A DNA stretch of 64,000 nucleotides from Ensifer sp. WSM1721 (lineage in GTDB: Bacteria; Pseudomonadota; Alphaproteobacteria; Rhizobiales; Rhizobiaceae): NCBI RefSeq assembly GCF_000513895.2, contig NZ_CP165782.1, positions 372,001-436,000 on the forward strand. Reading direction: 5' to 3'. The notes beneath the pieces are model-generated. The model was not told where the DNA came from. It saw only the letters and a program-made list of their open reading frames with translations, and did no database searches. The stretch's first letter is position 1, and each line of letters begins with the position of its first letter. Below are positions 1-7,427 of the stretch, piece by piece. The position numbers and the translations under genes are program-made.

Positions 1-21
1 CGAGACCACCCAACCGTACCA
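1..21 (+). tRNA. 3' end of a probable tRNA gene (partial, cut by window edge)
   Basis: The first 21 bases read as a tRNA 3' end: the last part of a T-loop (CGAGA), a T-stem 3' strand (CCACC), a seven-base acceptor strand (CAACCGT), discriminator A and encoded CCA. Only this fragment is inside the window, so the anticodon is not visible and no isotype can be given. The duplicated att core starts inside it, which fits phage integration into the 3' end of a tRNA gene. The call is inference from 21 bases. Confidence 0.45.
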
Positions 22-23
22 TT
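6..23. repeat. attL core of the prophage
   Basis: The 18-bp sequence CCACCCAACCGTACCATT recurs exactly at 41961-41978 in direct orientation, about 42 kb away. The integrase gene starts just inside this copy, and everything between the two copies is phage-like. This is the expected layout of a site-specifically integrated prophage, so this copy is taken as attL. Confidence 0.85.
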
Positions 24-100
24 CATTTTTCCCATAACGGATTGTAATTATTTAGCTTTTCAGCTTTACCGCTGGCCCCGTATTGACGTTTTCCGATTTT

Positions 101-116
101 TTGCACTACAAAACGC
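101..116 (+). promoter_or_regulatory. putative integrase arm-type site (left)
   Basis: TTGCACTACAAAACGC at 101-116 closely matches TTGCACTACAAAATGC at 41891-41906 inside the other prophage end. A third TTGCACTAC lies at 41879-41887. Short repeats near both ends of a prophage are typical arm-binding sites of lambda-type integrases. The site sits just upstream of the preferred integrase start, so it could also affect integrase expression. The function is inferred. Confidence 0.5.
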
Positions 117-187
117 ACAACAAGGCTGTTGCGCGGGGGTGCGAATTGGCGAGGAAAGCGGACGGGAAAAACGGCGCCCCAGATCCT

Positions 188-1504
188 ATGCGGTATCTGA
201 AGGACCGCGGCGGAAATTGGCATTACGTGCGCCGCGTGCCCTCCCATGTCGCCTTTCTCGACAATCGCGGCACCATACAGGCTTCCCTGAAAACCCGATC
301 CCTCGAAGTGGCGAAGCTTCGCCGCGACGCGCATGAGCGCGCCGATGATCTCTACTGGCAAGGGCTCGCCTCCACAGATGGCGCCGGCGTCGTCGCCTCC
401 TACGAGGCGGCGCGATCGCGTGCGCGCGTTCTCGGCTTCGAATACAAGGCCGCGGCCGATCTCGCGGCCTCGGCGCCGATCGAGGAGCTGCTGCGCCGGC
501 TGGATGTGGCGCACAAGGGCGGCGAGCGCGAAACGGTCGCCGTGACGGGGCAAGCCGATGAGCCGAAGCTCTCGGTGACGAAAGCGATGACGTTCTACTT
601 GGAGACCATCGCGATCGGCGAAACCAAGGGCATGAGCGAGAACCAGGTCCGCAAGCGCGAGGAAAAGAAAAAGGCGGCGGCAGCGAAGTTCGTCGAGATC
701 GTCGGCCATGACGGGCCGCTGCTCGACGTCCCTAGGGCAGACGCGGTCAAATATCACAAGTGGTGGATGGACCGCGTGCTCGGCAAGGACGGGCGGAAGA
801 AGACATCCGGCAACACGGCCAATCGGTCGTTCGGCAGCATGCGGAAGCTCTTTCGAGAATACGCCAACTATCTCCACCTCGAACTCAAGAATCCGTTCGA
901 CGGGCTTACCTTCCCGGATCGCAAATCGCAGAAGCGCGTGGTGCCGCCCTTCGAGACGGAGTTCATTCGGGACAAGATCCTTGCGGTCGGGGCGCACGAA
1001 GGCCTCAACCGGGAAGCACTCGCGATCATGCTGGTGCTGGTTGAGACGGGGGCACGCCCGTCGGAGATCTGCAACCTACCTCCGGAGCGCATTCACCTGA
1101 AGGCCAACGTGCCTTACATCACCGTCGACTATCAGGAAGAGCGAGTAATCAAGACGGAATCCTCGACGCGCGATATCCCGTTGATGGGCCTGGCGCTGTC
1201 GGTGATGCGGAAGTTCCCGAACGGCTTTCCGCGCTACCGCGACAAGGAAGACACGCTCTCGGCCACGCTGATGAAGCATTTGAGGGCGAAGGAACTGCTG
1301 CCGACGCCGGCGCACAAGGTTTATTCCTTCCGTCACTCCTTCGAAAAGCGCATGCTGGAAGCGGGGCTCGATTACGAGTTTCGCAAGGCAGCCCTCGGCC
1401 ACAGCGTCGATCGCGAGAAGTATGGTGACGGCGGTTCTATGGCCTGGCGGCTGGAGCAACTGCAGAAGATCGAGCTGCCGTTCGATCAGTCGATTGTGCC
1501 GTGA
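188..1504 (+). CDS. int: prophage tyrosine integrase
   Basis: Site-specific tyrosine recombinase that inserts and excises the prophage. The N-terminus (YLKDRGGNWHYVRRVP) resembles the arm-binding domain of rhizobial phage integrases (DUF6538 type). The catalytic domain shows ETGARPSE with the first catalytic Arg near residue 289, an RHSFEKRM box near 380, and LGHSVDREKYG with the nucleophilic Tyr near 411. The frame is open from a TTG at 83, but ATG at 188 begins the conserved domain and leaves the putative arm site untranslated, so I use 188 (438 aa). The gene lies directly inside attL and reads inward. Its 3' end overlaps the convergent gene ending at 1437. Confidence 0.93.
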   Translation: MRYLKDRGGNWHYVRRVPSHVAFLDNRGTIQASLKTRSLEVAKLRRDAHERADDLYWQGLASTDGAGVVASYEAARSRARVLGFEYKAAADLAASAPIEELLRRLDVAHKGGERETVAVTGQADEPKLSVTKAMTFYLETIAIGETKGMSENQVRKREEKKKAAAAKFVEIVGHDGPLLDVPRADAVKYHKWWMDRVLGKDGRKKTSGNTANRSFGSMRKLFREYANYLHLELKNPFDGLTFPDRKSQKRVVPPFETEFIRDKILAVGAHEGLNREALAIMLVLVETGARPSEICNLPPERIHLKANVPYITVDYQEERVIKTESSTRDIPLMGLALSVMRKFPNGFPRYRDKEDTLSATLMKHLRAKELLPTPAHKVYSFRHSFEKRMLEAGLDYEFRKAALGHSVDREKYGDGGSMAWRLEQLQKIELPFDQSIVP

Positions 1505-1685
1505 CGCGGGCTTTCGCCGCGGCGATCCGGTCTTTCTTGCCGATCGCCTTCTCCCGTTCGGCCTCAAGTCGGTCGAAGAGCAGCCAAAGCCTCTCCTCCA
1601 TGTGCGGATATCGCTCGATCAACTCGGCGCACTGCGCGAGGCCGATATCGATGTTCTCGATCGTGGGGGCATAATCGCGTCTCAT
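1437..1685 (-). CDS. small hypothetical phage protein
   Basis: An 82-residue charged protein, last gene of the leftward operon. Its start ATG overlaps the stop of the upstream HNH gene (ATGA), which fixes the start at 1685; a longer reading into 1820 only shadows that gene. The middle (ERLWLLFDRLEAEREKAIGKKDRIAAAKARV) is predicted helical. The 3' end overlaps the convergent integrase gene by 68 bp. I do not recognise a family. Confidence 0.6.
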   Translation of the reverse strand: MRRDYAPTIENIDIGLAQCAELIERYPHMEERLWLLFDRLEAEREKAIGKKDRIAAAKARVTAQSTDRTAARSSAVAPAARP

Positions 1686-2056
1686 CCGCGCTGCACCTCC
1701 TCGCATTCGAATGCCGGTCCGCCGTTGTGGCCGATCATGCCGCGCTTCGCCTGTTCGCGGCGCTTGGCGTTTTCCCTGCGGGTGACCATCTCGACGTGAT
1801 CCTTTTCCGGCCGGACGCACAGGCGGTTACGGCAGGCGTGATCGAGTTCTTTCTTGCCGGGGATGTAGCCGTGCTCGTTGGTCCACATGGCGATGTGGAC
1901 GGCGACGGTCTGGCCGTCGAGCGACATGCGCGGATAGCCCTTGCCGCGACCTTTCTTGCCTGAATCAGGGCCGGTCCACTCCCAGCAGCCGGTTACCGGA
2001 TCAATCCGGACGCGTGCCATGATCTTTGCGCGGATACGATCGCGACGGCTGCTCAT
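1682..2056 (-). CDS. HNH endonuclease-like protein
   Basis: A 124-residue protein of the small phage HNH type. It has an N-terminal part with CWEWTG, then HIAMWTNEHG, then the metal-finger core LDHACRNRLCVRPEKDH near residues 80-96 with the HNH His and paired Cys residues. The usual PEHLE element is here PEKDHVE. Such proteins are homing-type or packaging-associated nickases; the role here cannot be decided. It overlaps both neighbours by four bases, so it is translationally coupled in the leftward operon. Confidence 0.75.
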   Translation of the reverse strand: MSSRRDRIRAKIMARVRIDPVTGCWEWTGPDSGKKGRGKGYPRMSLDGQTVAVHIAMWTNEHGYIPGKKELDHACRNRLCVRPEKDHVEMVTRRENAKRREQAKRGMIGHNGGPAFECEEVQRG

Positions 2057-2577
2057 CCCTGGCGCCTCCAGGCATCAAAGGCGCTGCGCAGGTCATGCCA
2101 GCGGGCAGCCGCGGCGGCATCGTCGTTCAGCTCGGCGCGCGAGCGAATGTTTAGGATCGAACGGACCTTGATGGCGACGCGATCGTCGGTCAGCGGGCGT
2201 GCCAGGCCGTGGCACTCCTCGAGGAACTTCTTGAAGGCGGGCTCGGCGCATTTCATCGCGCATTCGGCGGCGTAGTCTTTGTTCGGCTGCCGCTGCTGCG
2301 GACCCGGGCGGGCCATTCCGCGCGTTAGCTCGCGGTAGCGCCTCACCAGGGCGTCATAGGCAGAAAGCAGCCAACGCAGATCGTCCGGCGCGTGGCAGAT
2401 CAGCTCGCAGTCGTCGAAGCCGGCGGTTTTTTCGAAGGTGGCGATGATCTCGCCTTGGCCGGCTGTCAGGCAGAAGGTGTCGGATGCCGTCACTCCCCAG
2501 TCTTTGGCGGCGAGTGCTACGCGGTTGCGGATTGCGTCAAGCCGCTTCTGTTGTGGCGATGCCTGCGGGTGGCTCAT
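2053..2577 (-). CDS. hypothetical phage protein
   Basis: A 174-residue soluble protein with no motif I can name. The N-terminal half contains ITATFEK/ELICHAPDDLRWLLSAYD-like text typical of uncharacterised rhizobial prophage proteins, and the C-terminal third has two Cys residues (ECAMKCAEP). It overlaps the DUF4326 gene upstream and the HNH gene downstream by four bases each, so it is part of the same transcript. Confidence 0.6.
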   Translation of the reverse strand: MSHPQASPQQKRLDAIRNRVALAAKDWGVTASDTFCLTAGQGEIIATFEKTAGFDDCELICHAPDDLRWLLSAYDALVRRYRELTRGMARPGPQQRQPNKDYAAECAMKCAEPAFKKFLEECHGLARPLTDDRVAIKVRSILNIRSRAELNDDAAAAARWHDLRSAFDAWRRQG

Positions 2578-2948
2578 CGACCGACCTCGTCGGTGTTAGG
2601 GCGATTGGCGAGTTCGAGCAGCACGTCGCCATGGCAGGGCGCGCCAGGCCTGCACCAACAGGCGAGGTTTTTGCCGCGCAGCTCATCGACATTCTCGGCG
2701 GCGAAGCGACGGGTGCGCTCAAGCGCTTCGAGATCCGGATCGGCGCCGACGCGCAGCAGGCCGGCTAGCAGTGCCTTGTAGAGATCGACGCAATAGGCGG
2801 CGTCGCCGTGCTTACCGACGACGAAGGGATTGCCCCACGGGCCGGGGCGGCCGACGTGAACGGCTTCGAGGTCGTTAATGGACTTCGAATGCGTCTGCAG
2901 GTCGAAGCCCTTTCGGCGGGAAAGCTGGAGGCGGACCGGCTTCGTCAT
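2574..2948 (-). CDS. DUF4326 domain protein
   Basis: A 124-residue protein carrying the DUF4326 signature: VHVGRPGPWGNPF near residue 33, then a Cys-rich tail NLACWCRPGAPCHGDVLLELAN. The family is common in phages and its function is unknown. I place the start at 2948 (MTKPVRL) because that ATG overlaps the TGA of the upstream sulfotransferase gene; an in-frame ATG at 2981 would run well into that gene. Confidence 0.8.
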   Translation of the reverse strand: MTKPVRLQLSRRKGFDLQTHSKSINDLEAVHVGRPGPWGNPFVVGKHGDAAYCVDLYKALLAGLLRVGADPDLEALERTRRFAAENVDELRGKNLACWCRPGAPCHGDVLLELANRPNTDEVGR

Positions 2949-3556
2949 ATGGCTTCGCCCTCGCATGCTCGGAAATCCCAATTGAAAAACTTGTGGCAGT
3001 GCGCCAATGCCTCCGGCGTGAGGTCAGGAACCGGCTCCGCCTGCGTCTTGTTGACGTGGCGGGCGAGATAGACGCCGAAACGCTCCTCAATCGCGGCCAT
3101 GTCGGAGAACTGAAGTATCTCGGTGCCGAGGTCGGGCCGCAGGTACATGAACTGGCTCTTGCGGTTTTCCGGCAGGGGATGCCGAACCGTATACTGCGGC
3201 CAGAACCGGCCGTAGCCGGCGGAATCGTAAGGCGTGGTAAAAGGCACGCGGTTGTTGACGATCCACTCGCTGAAGGACATGGAGACGCTATCACGCATCG
3301 CAGCGATGTAGGCCTGGTCATGGTCACCGTCGAAGGTGCGCAGGAACTTGTAAAGGCTCCAAAGGCGCGCCACGGGGTGACGCACTACGCCAACCTTGCG
3401 CCAGCGATCGTAGCCCGCCGGCACGCCGTCGGCTTCCATGTGGCGATAGATCAGCGTCGATCGCGGATATCGGTCGGCTATCGCGCGGCGCAGCGAACCC
3501 GAGCCAGTGCGCGGCACGAGGATGATCACGGTTTCGCGTTCTGGTACGAGGATCAT
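2945..3556 (-). CDS. sulfotransferase family protein
   Basis: A 203-residue protein with the two PAPS-binding elements of cytosolic-type sulfotransferases: PRTGSGSLRR at residues 15-24 (5'-phosphosulfate loop) and VVRHPVARLWSLYKF with Arg59 and Ser67 (3'-phosphate motif). The family moves sulfate from PAPS to a hydroxyl or amine. The acceptor cannot be read from sequence. The protein is short for the family but has both motifs and a folded C-terminus, so it does not look truncated. It lies in the middle of the leftward phage operon. A role in modifying host surface polysaccharide or a phage component is inference. Confidence 0.75.
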   Translation of the reverse strand: MILVPERETVIILVPRTGSGSLRRAIADRYPRSTLIYRHMEADGVPAGYDRWRKVGVVRHPVARLWSLYKFLRTFDGDHDQAYIAAMRDSVSMSFSEWIVNNRVPFTTPYDSAGYGRFWPQYTVRHPLPENRKSQFMYLRPDLGTEILQFSDMAAIEERFGVYLARHVNKTQAEPVPDLTPEALAHCHKFFNWDFRACEGEAI

Positions 3557-3861
3557 TGCCGCGGCCCTCCGATAACGACCGTCTGGCAGTGGCCGTTACC
3601 TCTTGCGATCGCCTCGGCCAGCGCTCGAGGAAGCGCACGCTCCATCGCCTTGCGCAGTTCTTTTCGGTTGTGCGGATCGGCGACGGAAGAAAGCACAGCT
3701 GCCTGCACAGTGACCAGCGCGCCGCACAGGGCATTCATAATTGGCGCGTCGAAGTGTTTTGCCGTTTCTTGGATTGCCGCGTCGATCGCGTCCGCAAGGA
3801 TCTGCGCCTGGCGCGCCTCTTCGGCTTTCCATGCTTTGAGCGCTTCTGGAGTTGGGCTCAC
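3553..3861 (-). CDS. hypothetical phage protein, helical
   Basis: A 102-residue protein, almost entirely predicted alpha-helix and Ala-rich, ending in GNGHCQTVVIGGPRQ. No family is recognised. Four-base overlaps with the DUF5131 gene upstream and the sulfotransferase gene downstream tie it into the operon. Confidence 0.6.
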   Translation of the reverse strand: MSPTPEALKAWKAEEARQAQILADAIDAAIQETAKHFDAPIMNALCGALVTVQAAVLSSVADPHNRKELRKAMERALPRALAEAIARGNGHCQTVVIGGPRQ

Positions 3862-5051
3862 CGCCGCACCTCCGGAAAGCCGTTATGCTCGATGCCGTCT
3901 AGCAGTCGGCCGGCAGCTTTCTTGCCGACGTCGAAAGCGAACACTGCTTCGGGCGGGTCGGCGATGTCGTGACCGACGAGATAACGACCATCCCTTGCGA
4001 CGACGGCATGCTTCCCGTTGATCGTCTTGTTGGGAGCCTGATCGAGCGGCAGCCAGTTTCCCCATTGCTTGAACAGGTGCGGCACGTCTGCGGCCGCGCA
4101 CTGATCCCGGAGCGAGAGCGCCCAATGGGGATGCATCGGGCGGGCGCCAGGGCCGCTCTCGCCTCCGACGACGACCCAGTCGATCATTGATCTGACCGGG
4201 ATGGTCGGATGCACTTTGGTGAACCTGCCGACCTCACGATCTATCCAGTCGGCCGGCGGCTCCATGCTCATCATGCGAGAGTCCGCTTCGGTCCAGCCTG
4301 GCTTGCAGCGGCAGTTGCCGCAGTTGGGGCAGGCGAGCGTCCAGGCGCCTCCATCCTTGTGCTCGCACGGGTCGGCGTTGTGCAGCCAAAACGGCTGCTT
4401 GCATTGCTTAAAGGTGACCTCAGCGGTGGCTGTCCAACGTCCGATATCCACCGGCCCGAGCAGCGGCTCGGCGCTGATCCAGCGGACGGCGGCCGGCGTG
4501 TCGAGCAGGATCGGGATGCGTTCGTCGGCGCGCTTCTGATCCTCGACCGAGACGCCGAGCCAGACGTTGGGGAGGGGAATGTGTGGCCAGCGGCCGGGCG
4601 ACGGCACGGGGAACTCGAGCTGCACCTGCGCCGCGGCAAGACGATGCTCCAGAAGGCTGCCGGTCAGATACTCGCGCATCCGCTCCGGCCGCTTGGTCAG
4701 CACCTGGAATGTATGCTGAGGGCAAAACGCCATGACGGCAAAGACCTGGTCGATCCACTCGTCCGGCACGCCCTCGGCGAAGAGATCGCCATGGGCGCAG
4801 ACGAAGATCATGCGCGGCTTCGTCCAGCGGAGCGGCTGGTAGAGCCACTCACGGTTGAAGCGCACCTCGCCGGTCCAGACCGGGCCGGCCTTGGTGTCCT
4901 TCGTCAGGTCCTTGCGGCTTTCGTGGTTCTTCAGCCGCGTGCCGGCGAGCTTCATCGCGTAGCAATTGGTACAGCCCGGCGAGACGACGGCGCAGCCAGT
5001 GATCGGGTTCCAGGTGGCGTCCGTCCATTCGATCTTCGTGCCGTCAGCCAT
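3858..5051 (-). CDS. DUF5131 / phage Gp37-Gp68 family protein
   Basis: A 397-residue protein opening with the family signature: KIEWTDATWNPITGC, then a C-x6-C-x2-C cluster (Cys20, 27, 30). It is followed by FAVMAFCPQHTFQVLTKRPERM and GGESGPGARPMHPHW. The N-terminal cysteine cluster resembles an Fe-S ligand set and the family is often treated as radical-SAM-like; no activity is established here. A second Cys group (CPNCGNCRC near residues 215-223) may bind zinc. ATG at 5051 is chosen because it lies within the stop region of the acyl carrier protein gene (8-bp overlap) and starts the conserved domain; a longer frame into 5264 only shadows that gene. Confidence 0.8.
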   Translation of the reverse strand: MADGTKIEWTDATWNPITGCAVVSPGCTNCYAMKLAGTRLKNHESRKDLTKDTKAGPVWTGEVRFNREWLYQPLRWTKPRMIFVCAHGDLFAEGVPDEWIDQVFAVMAFCPQHTFQVLTKRPERMREYLTGSLLEHRLAAAQVQLEFPVPSPGRWPHIPLPNVWLGVSVEDQKRADERIPILLDTPAAVRWISAEPLLGPVDIGRWTATAEVTFKQCKQPFWLHNADPCEHKDGGAWTLACPNCGNCRCKPGWTEADSRMMSMEPPADWIDREVGRFTKVHPTIPVRSMIDWVVVGGESGPGARPMHPHWALSLRDQCAAADVPHLFKQWGNWLPLDQAPNKTINGKHAVVARDGRYLVGHDIADPPEAVFAFDVGKKAAGRLLDGIEHNGFPEVRR

Positions 5052-5301
5052 TGAGCCGCTCCTCGATGAAGGCGGCGAAGTCGCCGACGGTTTTGCCCTG
5101 GAAGGTGCCGACCTCGATTTCCTTGCCGGTGATTTCCTCGACCTCGATCTCCATCGCGATAAGATCGACGCTGTCGGCGCCGAGCTCCTCGAAGGTGTCG
5201 TCGATGGCGCCGGGATAATTGCCGAGCACCTTCTCGACGATCTCCATTGCGTGTTTGCGCGCAAAGATGCGCTCTGGGGTAAGCTCGGCCGTATCAGCCA
5301 T
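5044..5301 (-). CDS. acyl carrier protein, phage-borne
   Basis: An 85-residue acidic four-helix protein with the ACP attachment motif GADSVDLIAMEIEVEE; Ser44 is the expected phosphopantetheine site. Length and pattern match the AcpP family, which carries acyl chains as thioesters for fatty acid, lipid or rhizobial signal synthesis. The start at 5301 overlaps the upstream 56-aa gene by eight bases, in the same AATGGCTGA context seen at the next junction. No acyltransferase or ketosynthase is encoded nearby, so it must work with host enzymes or have another role. Confidence 0.85.
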   Translation of the reverse strand: MADTAELTPERIFARKHAMEIVEKVLGNYPGAIDDTFEELGADSVDLIAMEIEVEEITGKEIEVGTFQGKTVGDFAAFIEERLNG

Positions 5302-5464
5302 TTGCCTTCTCTCTGATGATCTTGACCTTGCGGATGGCGCCGGCGGGGACTCCGCGGCGGGTGGCGGCGAGCTGGCGCGCGGCTTCGGCATCGCGCGCGT
5401 CGAGATCGATCGGAGCGATCTCCGGATCTTCGAAATGGATGCGGAACGGCAGGAGCTTATGCAT
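5294..5464 (-). CDS. small hypothetical phage protein (56 aa)
   Basis: An open frame of 56 codons beginning MHKLLPFRIHFEDPE and ending KVKIIREKANG. It overlaps the ACP gene downstream by eight bases and the 98-aa gene upstream by eight. The regular overlaps and its coding character in a tight operon argue that it is real. No family recognised. Confidence 0.6.
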   Translation of the reverse strand: MHKLLPFRIHFEDPEIAPIDLDARDAEAARQLAATRRGVPAGAIRKVKIIREKANG

Positions 5465-5753
5465 CGAGATGCTCCTCGGTGAAGCCGGCCTCGGCGTTGA
5501 CGCATTCGACGATGAAGAGCGCGATCGCCAGCGCCTCGTCGTCGGGGCGATCGTTGTTCACGTCGACGGTGAAGACATCGCAGCCGTGGCGATCGAGTAC
5601 GACGCCGATATCCTCCTCGGAGAGGCGGAGGGGCAGCTCGACGTTCTGATCAAGGAAGGCGGTGCGGATGGTGCGGTGGCTGACTGGCTTGGCCAGGTCG
5701 GCTGCCGCGTTGAAGGTGAGAATTGCGGCGCGATGAGGGGTGCCGATGCTCAT
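5457..5753 (-). CDS. hypothetical phage protein
   Basis: A 98-residue acidic protein starting MSIGTPHRAAILTF. The start at 5753 is just downstream of the Lar-like gene stop (5756). It contains RLSEEDIGVVLDRHGCDVFTV and an acidic C-terminus. It sits in the leftward operon between a Lar-like gene and the ACP region. Function unknown. Confidence 0.6.
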   Translation of the reverse strand: MSIGTPHRAAILTFNAAADLAKPVSHRTIRTAFLDQNVELPLRLSEEDIGVVLDRHGCDVFTVDVNNDRPDDEALAIALFIVECVNAEAGFTEEHLDA

Positions 5754-5755
5754 GG

Positions 5756-6403
5756 CTACACCTCCCCGTTGCGGCCGGCTCGCTCGGGAACGGTAGCGTT
5801 CCATATCGCGGCCTGTTCCGGCTTCATTCCTTGGTAGGTTTCCGCGATCAGCCGTTCCATGTACTTCGGGTTGAGATAGTTGCAGTCCTTTAGAGCCCAT
5901 GAGAACGCATTCTCGATGATGCGGTGAGTGAAATCCCGCTCACGCTGCCAAGCTGCCAGCAGCCGCTCGACGATCTGCTGGCCGGCGTCCTCGTCCTGGT
6001 CGCCATACTCGTCGTCGCGATAGTTGATGGCGGTGTAGATCAGTTCCTGATCGTCCGGCCTCCAATCAACGTTGCGCTTCGGACCTTCGAAGTTCGACCA
6101 ATCGAGCGCCTGCGCGTGCAATTGGGGGGAGGCAGTGTCCACCGGCGGCTGCGCGGTTGCTGACACGGCGGCAATGACGGACGTGGCGATTGTGCCCGGC
6201 GAAAAGTCGCGGCGGTTCCAGCTTGCTGCGATCTTTTCGGCGGTGGCCTCGCACGGCATCGCGTTGTGCGTGCCGTACAGGACGCAGTCGTCGGTGTGCT
6301 CGCAACTGATGGTCCAGCCATGCTCGAAGGCAGGGAAGGCGTTGTAAGCGTGCGCCGGTGCGCAGCAGAATGGGCATGACAGCAGTCGTATCGCAGTGCT
6401 CAT
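5756..6403 (-). CDS. Lar-like zinc-ribbon protein (restriction alleviation family)
   Basis: A 215-residue protein whose N-terminal 60 residues match the Lar family pattern: CPFC (Cys10, Cys13), a second Cys pair (Cys34, Cys40) and the closing AEKIAASWNRR. In Rac prophage, Lar modifies host type I restriction; most phage homologues are uncharacterised and may simply be small zinc proteins. The C-terminal 140 residues form an extra helical region of unknown role, longer than a typical Lar protein. The start at 6403 overlaps the upstream gene by four bases. Confidence 0.65.
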   Translation of the reverse strand: MSTAIRLLSCPFCCAPAHAYNAFPAFEHGWTISCEHTDDCVLYGTHNAMPCEATAEKIAASWNRRDFSPGTIATSVIAAVSATAQPPVDTASPQLHAQALDWSNFEGPKRNVDWRPDDQELIYTAINYRDDEYGDQDEDAGQQIVERLLAAWQRERDFTHRIIENAFSWALKDCNYLNPKYMERLIAETYQGMKPEQAAIWNATVPERAGRNGEV

Positions 6404-6705
6404 ACCCGCGCCTCCATGGCCTTGACGTGCATCGAAATGCGCGGAAGCGAGATCTGGATTTCGCGATAGCCGTTGTCGCTGATGGCGATGACGGTGTGGA
6501 CGATCTTGCGGGCGTTGGTCGCGATCTGCGCCGGCGGCTGGTTGCGCCAGCGGTCGACGCGGCGGCGGAGGTATTCGGCCATGCCGCCTTCGGAGACGCC
6601 GTAGCGCTCGGCCATTTCGGCGCGGCTGACGCCGTTCTTCCAGTCGCGATAGACGATGCTCTCGGCGGGCATGGTACCGCGCCTTTTGATCAGGTGGGAC
6701 ATCAT
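6400..6705 (-). CDS. small HTH-containing phage protein
   Basis: A 101-residue protein with a helix-turn-helix-like segment (WKNGVSRAEMAERYGVSEGG) near residues 22-41, followed by Arg-rich text. Two adjacent ATGs exist (6705 and 6702); 6705 overlaps the upstream TAA by one base. It may bind DNA as an operon regulator, but the target is unknown. Confidence 0.6.
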   Translation of the reverse strand: MMSHLIKRRGTMPAESIVYRDWKNGVSRAEMAERYGVSEGGMAEYLRRRVDRWRNQPPAQIATNARKIVHTVIAISDNGYREIQISLPRISMHVKAMEARV

Positions 6706-6950
6706 TAGGTCCTTCGGGTGGGCTGGAGGAAGAGATCGAACCAAAGCTCCTGTAGGCGCTCGCGGTCCATGCCGTGCGTCGTGGCGATTTCGAGAAAGGT
6801 GCGGTCCGGGGTGGCGTAGCAGTCGAGCAGCGCCGAGCGCTCGGCGACGGTGAGATCATGGCCGCGAAGCGCGGCGATCGGCACGGCGCTGGCGCGCTCG
6901 CGGCGCGTGGCGGCATCGTGCCCGACGGGGAAGGGGACGGGCTGGGCCAT
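6705..6950 (-). CDS. small hypothetical phage protein, possible HTH
   Basis: An 81-residue protein. The part LTVAERSALLDCYATPDRTFLEIATTHGMDRERLQELWF could form a helix-turn-helix. The start at 6950 overlaps the upstream TGA by one base (TGATG). Function unknown. Confidence 0.55.
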   Translation of the reverse strand: MAQPVPFPVGHDAATRRERASAVPIAALRGHDLTVAERSALLDCYATPDRTFLEIATTHGMDRERLQELWFDLFLQPTRRT

Positions 6951-7123
6951 CAGACGCGCGCCTGCGAAGCGAACTGCCATTCCTTGCGGAAGGCTGTGGT
7001 GCCGGCCAACGCTGCGGACATGAGCAGCGCGATCGAAAGCGCGAGAATGGCGCAGGCGAGGAAGAAGCGATCGGGGCGGCCTTCGAGCCGCGCCTTGTTG
7101 TATCCGGTGAGATGCTCGTTCAT
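6950..7123 (-). CDS. small single-span membrane protein
   Basis: A 57-residue protein starting MNEHLTGYNKARLEG, with one hydrophobic segment (FFLACAILALSIALLMSAAL, residues about 23-42). The start at 7123 overlaps the TGA of the upstream 39-aa gene (ATGA). Probably an inner-membrane protein; no family recognised. Confidence 0.55.
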   Translation of the reverse strand: MNEHLTGYNKARLEGRPDRFFLACAILALSIALLMSAALAGTTAFRKEWQFASQARV

Positions 7124-7239
7124 GGCCAGAGGCTCCAGAGCAGGATCAGGTGAAGGGGAAGAGTGAAGGCGAGGCCGGCGAGCGCGCCGCACGTGAACCA
7201 CAGGGGCATGGGTCCGCGGCGACGCGCCCTCTTCGCCAT
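7120..7239 (-). CDS. very small membrane protein (39 aa)
   Basis: A 39-codon frame: a basic N-terminus (MAKRARRRG) followed by a hydrophobic stretch that ends in LWSLWP. Its TGA overlaps the next gene's ATG. The position inside an otherwise gapless operon and the basic-then-hydrophobic layout support it, but evidence is thin. Confidence 0.45.
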   Translation of the reverse strand: MAKRARRRGPMPLWFTCGALAGLAFTLPLHLILLWSLWP

Positions 7240-7244
7240 GGCGG

Positions 7245-7427
7245 TTACGCCGCGTGGGCCATGGCGGTGGCGAGCTCGGTGGCCTTAGGGCCGAAAACGT
7301 CGATCTGGCGCTCGGTGAAGCCCTTCAGGAGAAGATCATCCTTGGTGCATCCGTCGCCGATCGAGCGCATCGCCTCGGCCATTCGGTTGATGGTGTTTCG
7401 GGTATTGATTCCGCCGTTCGGCTGCAT
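7245..7427 (-). CDS. first gene of the leftward operon, small hypothetical protein
   Basis: A 60-residue protein (MQPNGGINTRNTINRM...) preceded by a good Shine-Dalgarno (GGAGA). It is the promoter-proximal gene of the minus-strand operon that runs to 1437. Helical C-terminus; the segment GFTERQIDVFGPKATELA suggests a DNA-binding fold but no family is recognised. Two copies of the 17-bp operator lie 96-146 bp upstream of its start. Confidence 0.6.
   Translation of the reverse strand: MQPNGGINTRNTINRMAEAMRSIGDGCTKDDLLLKGFTERQIDVFGPKATELATAMAHAA

Noticed and set aside
23..997. 324-codon minus-strand frame opposite the integrase
   Set aside because: It is antisense to a clear tyrosine recombinase with all catalytic motifs; high-GC codon use opens long shadow frames.
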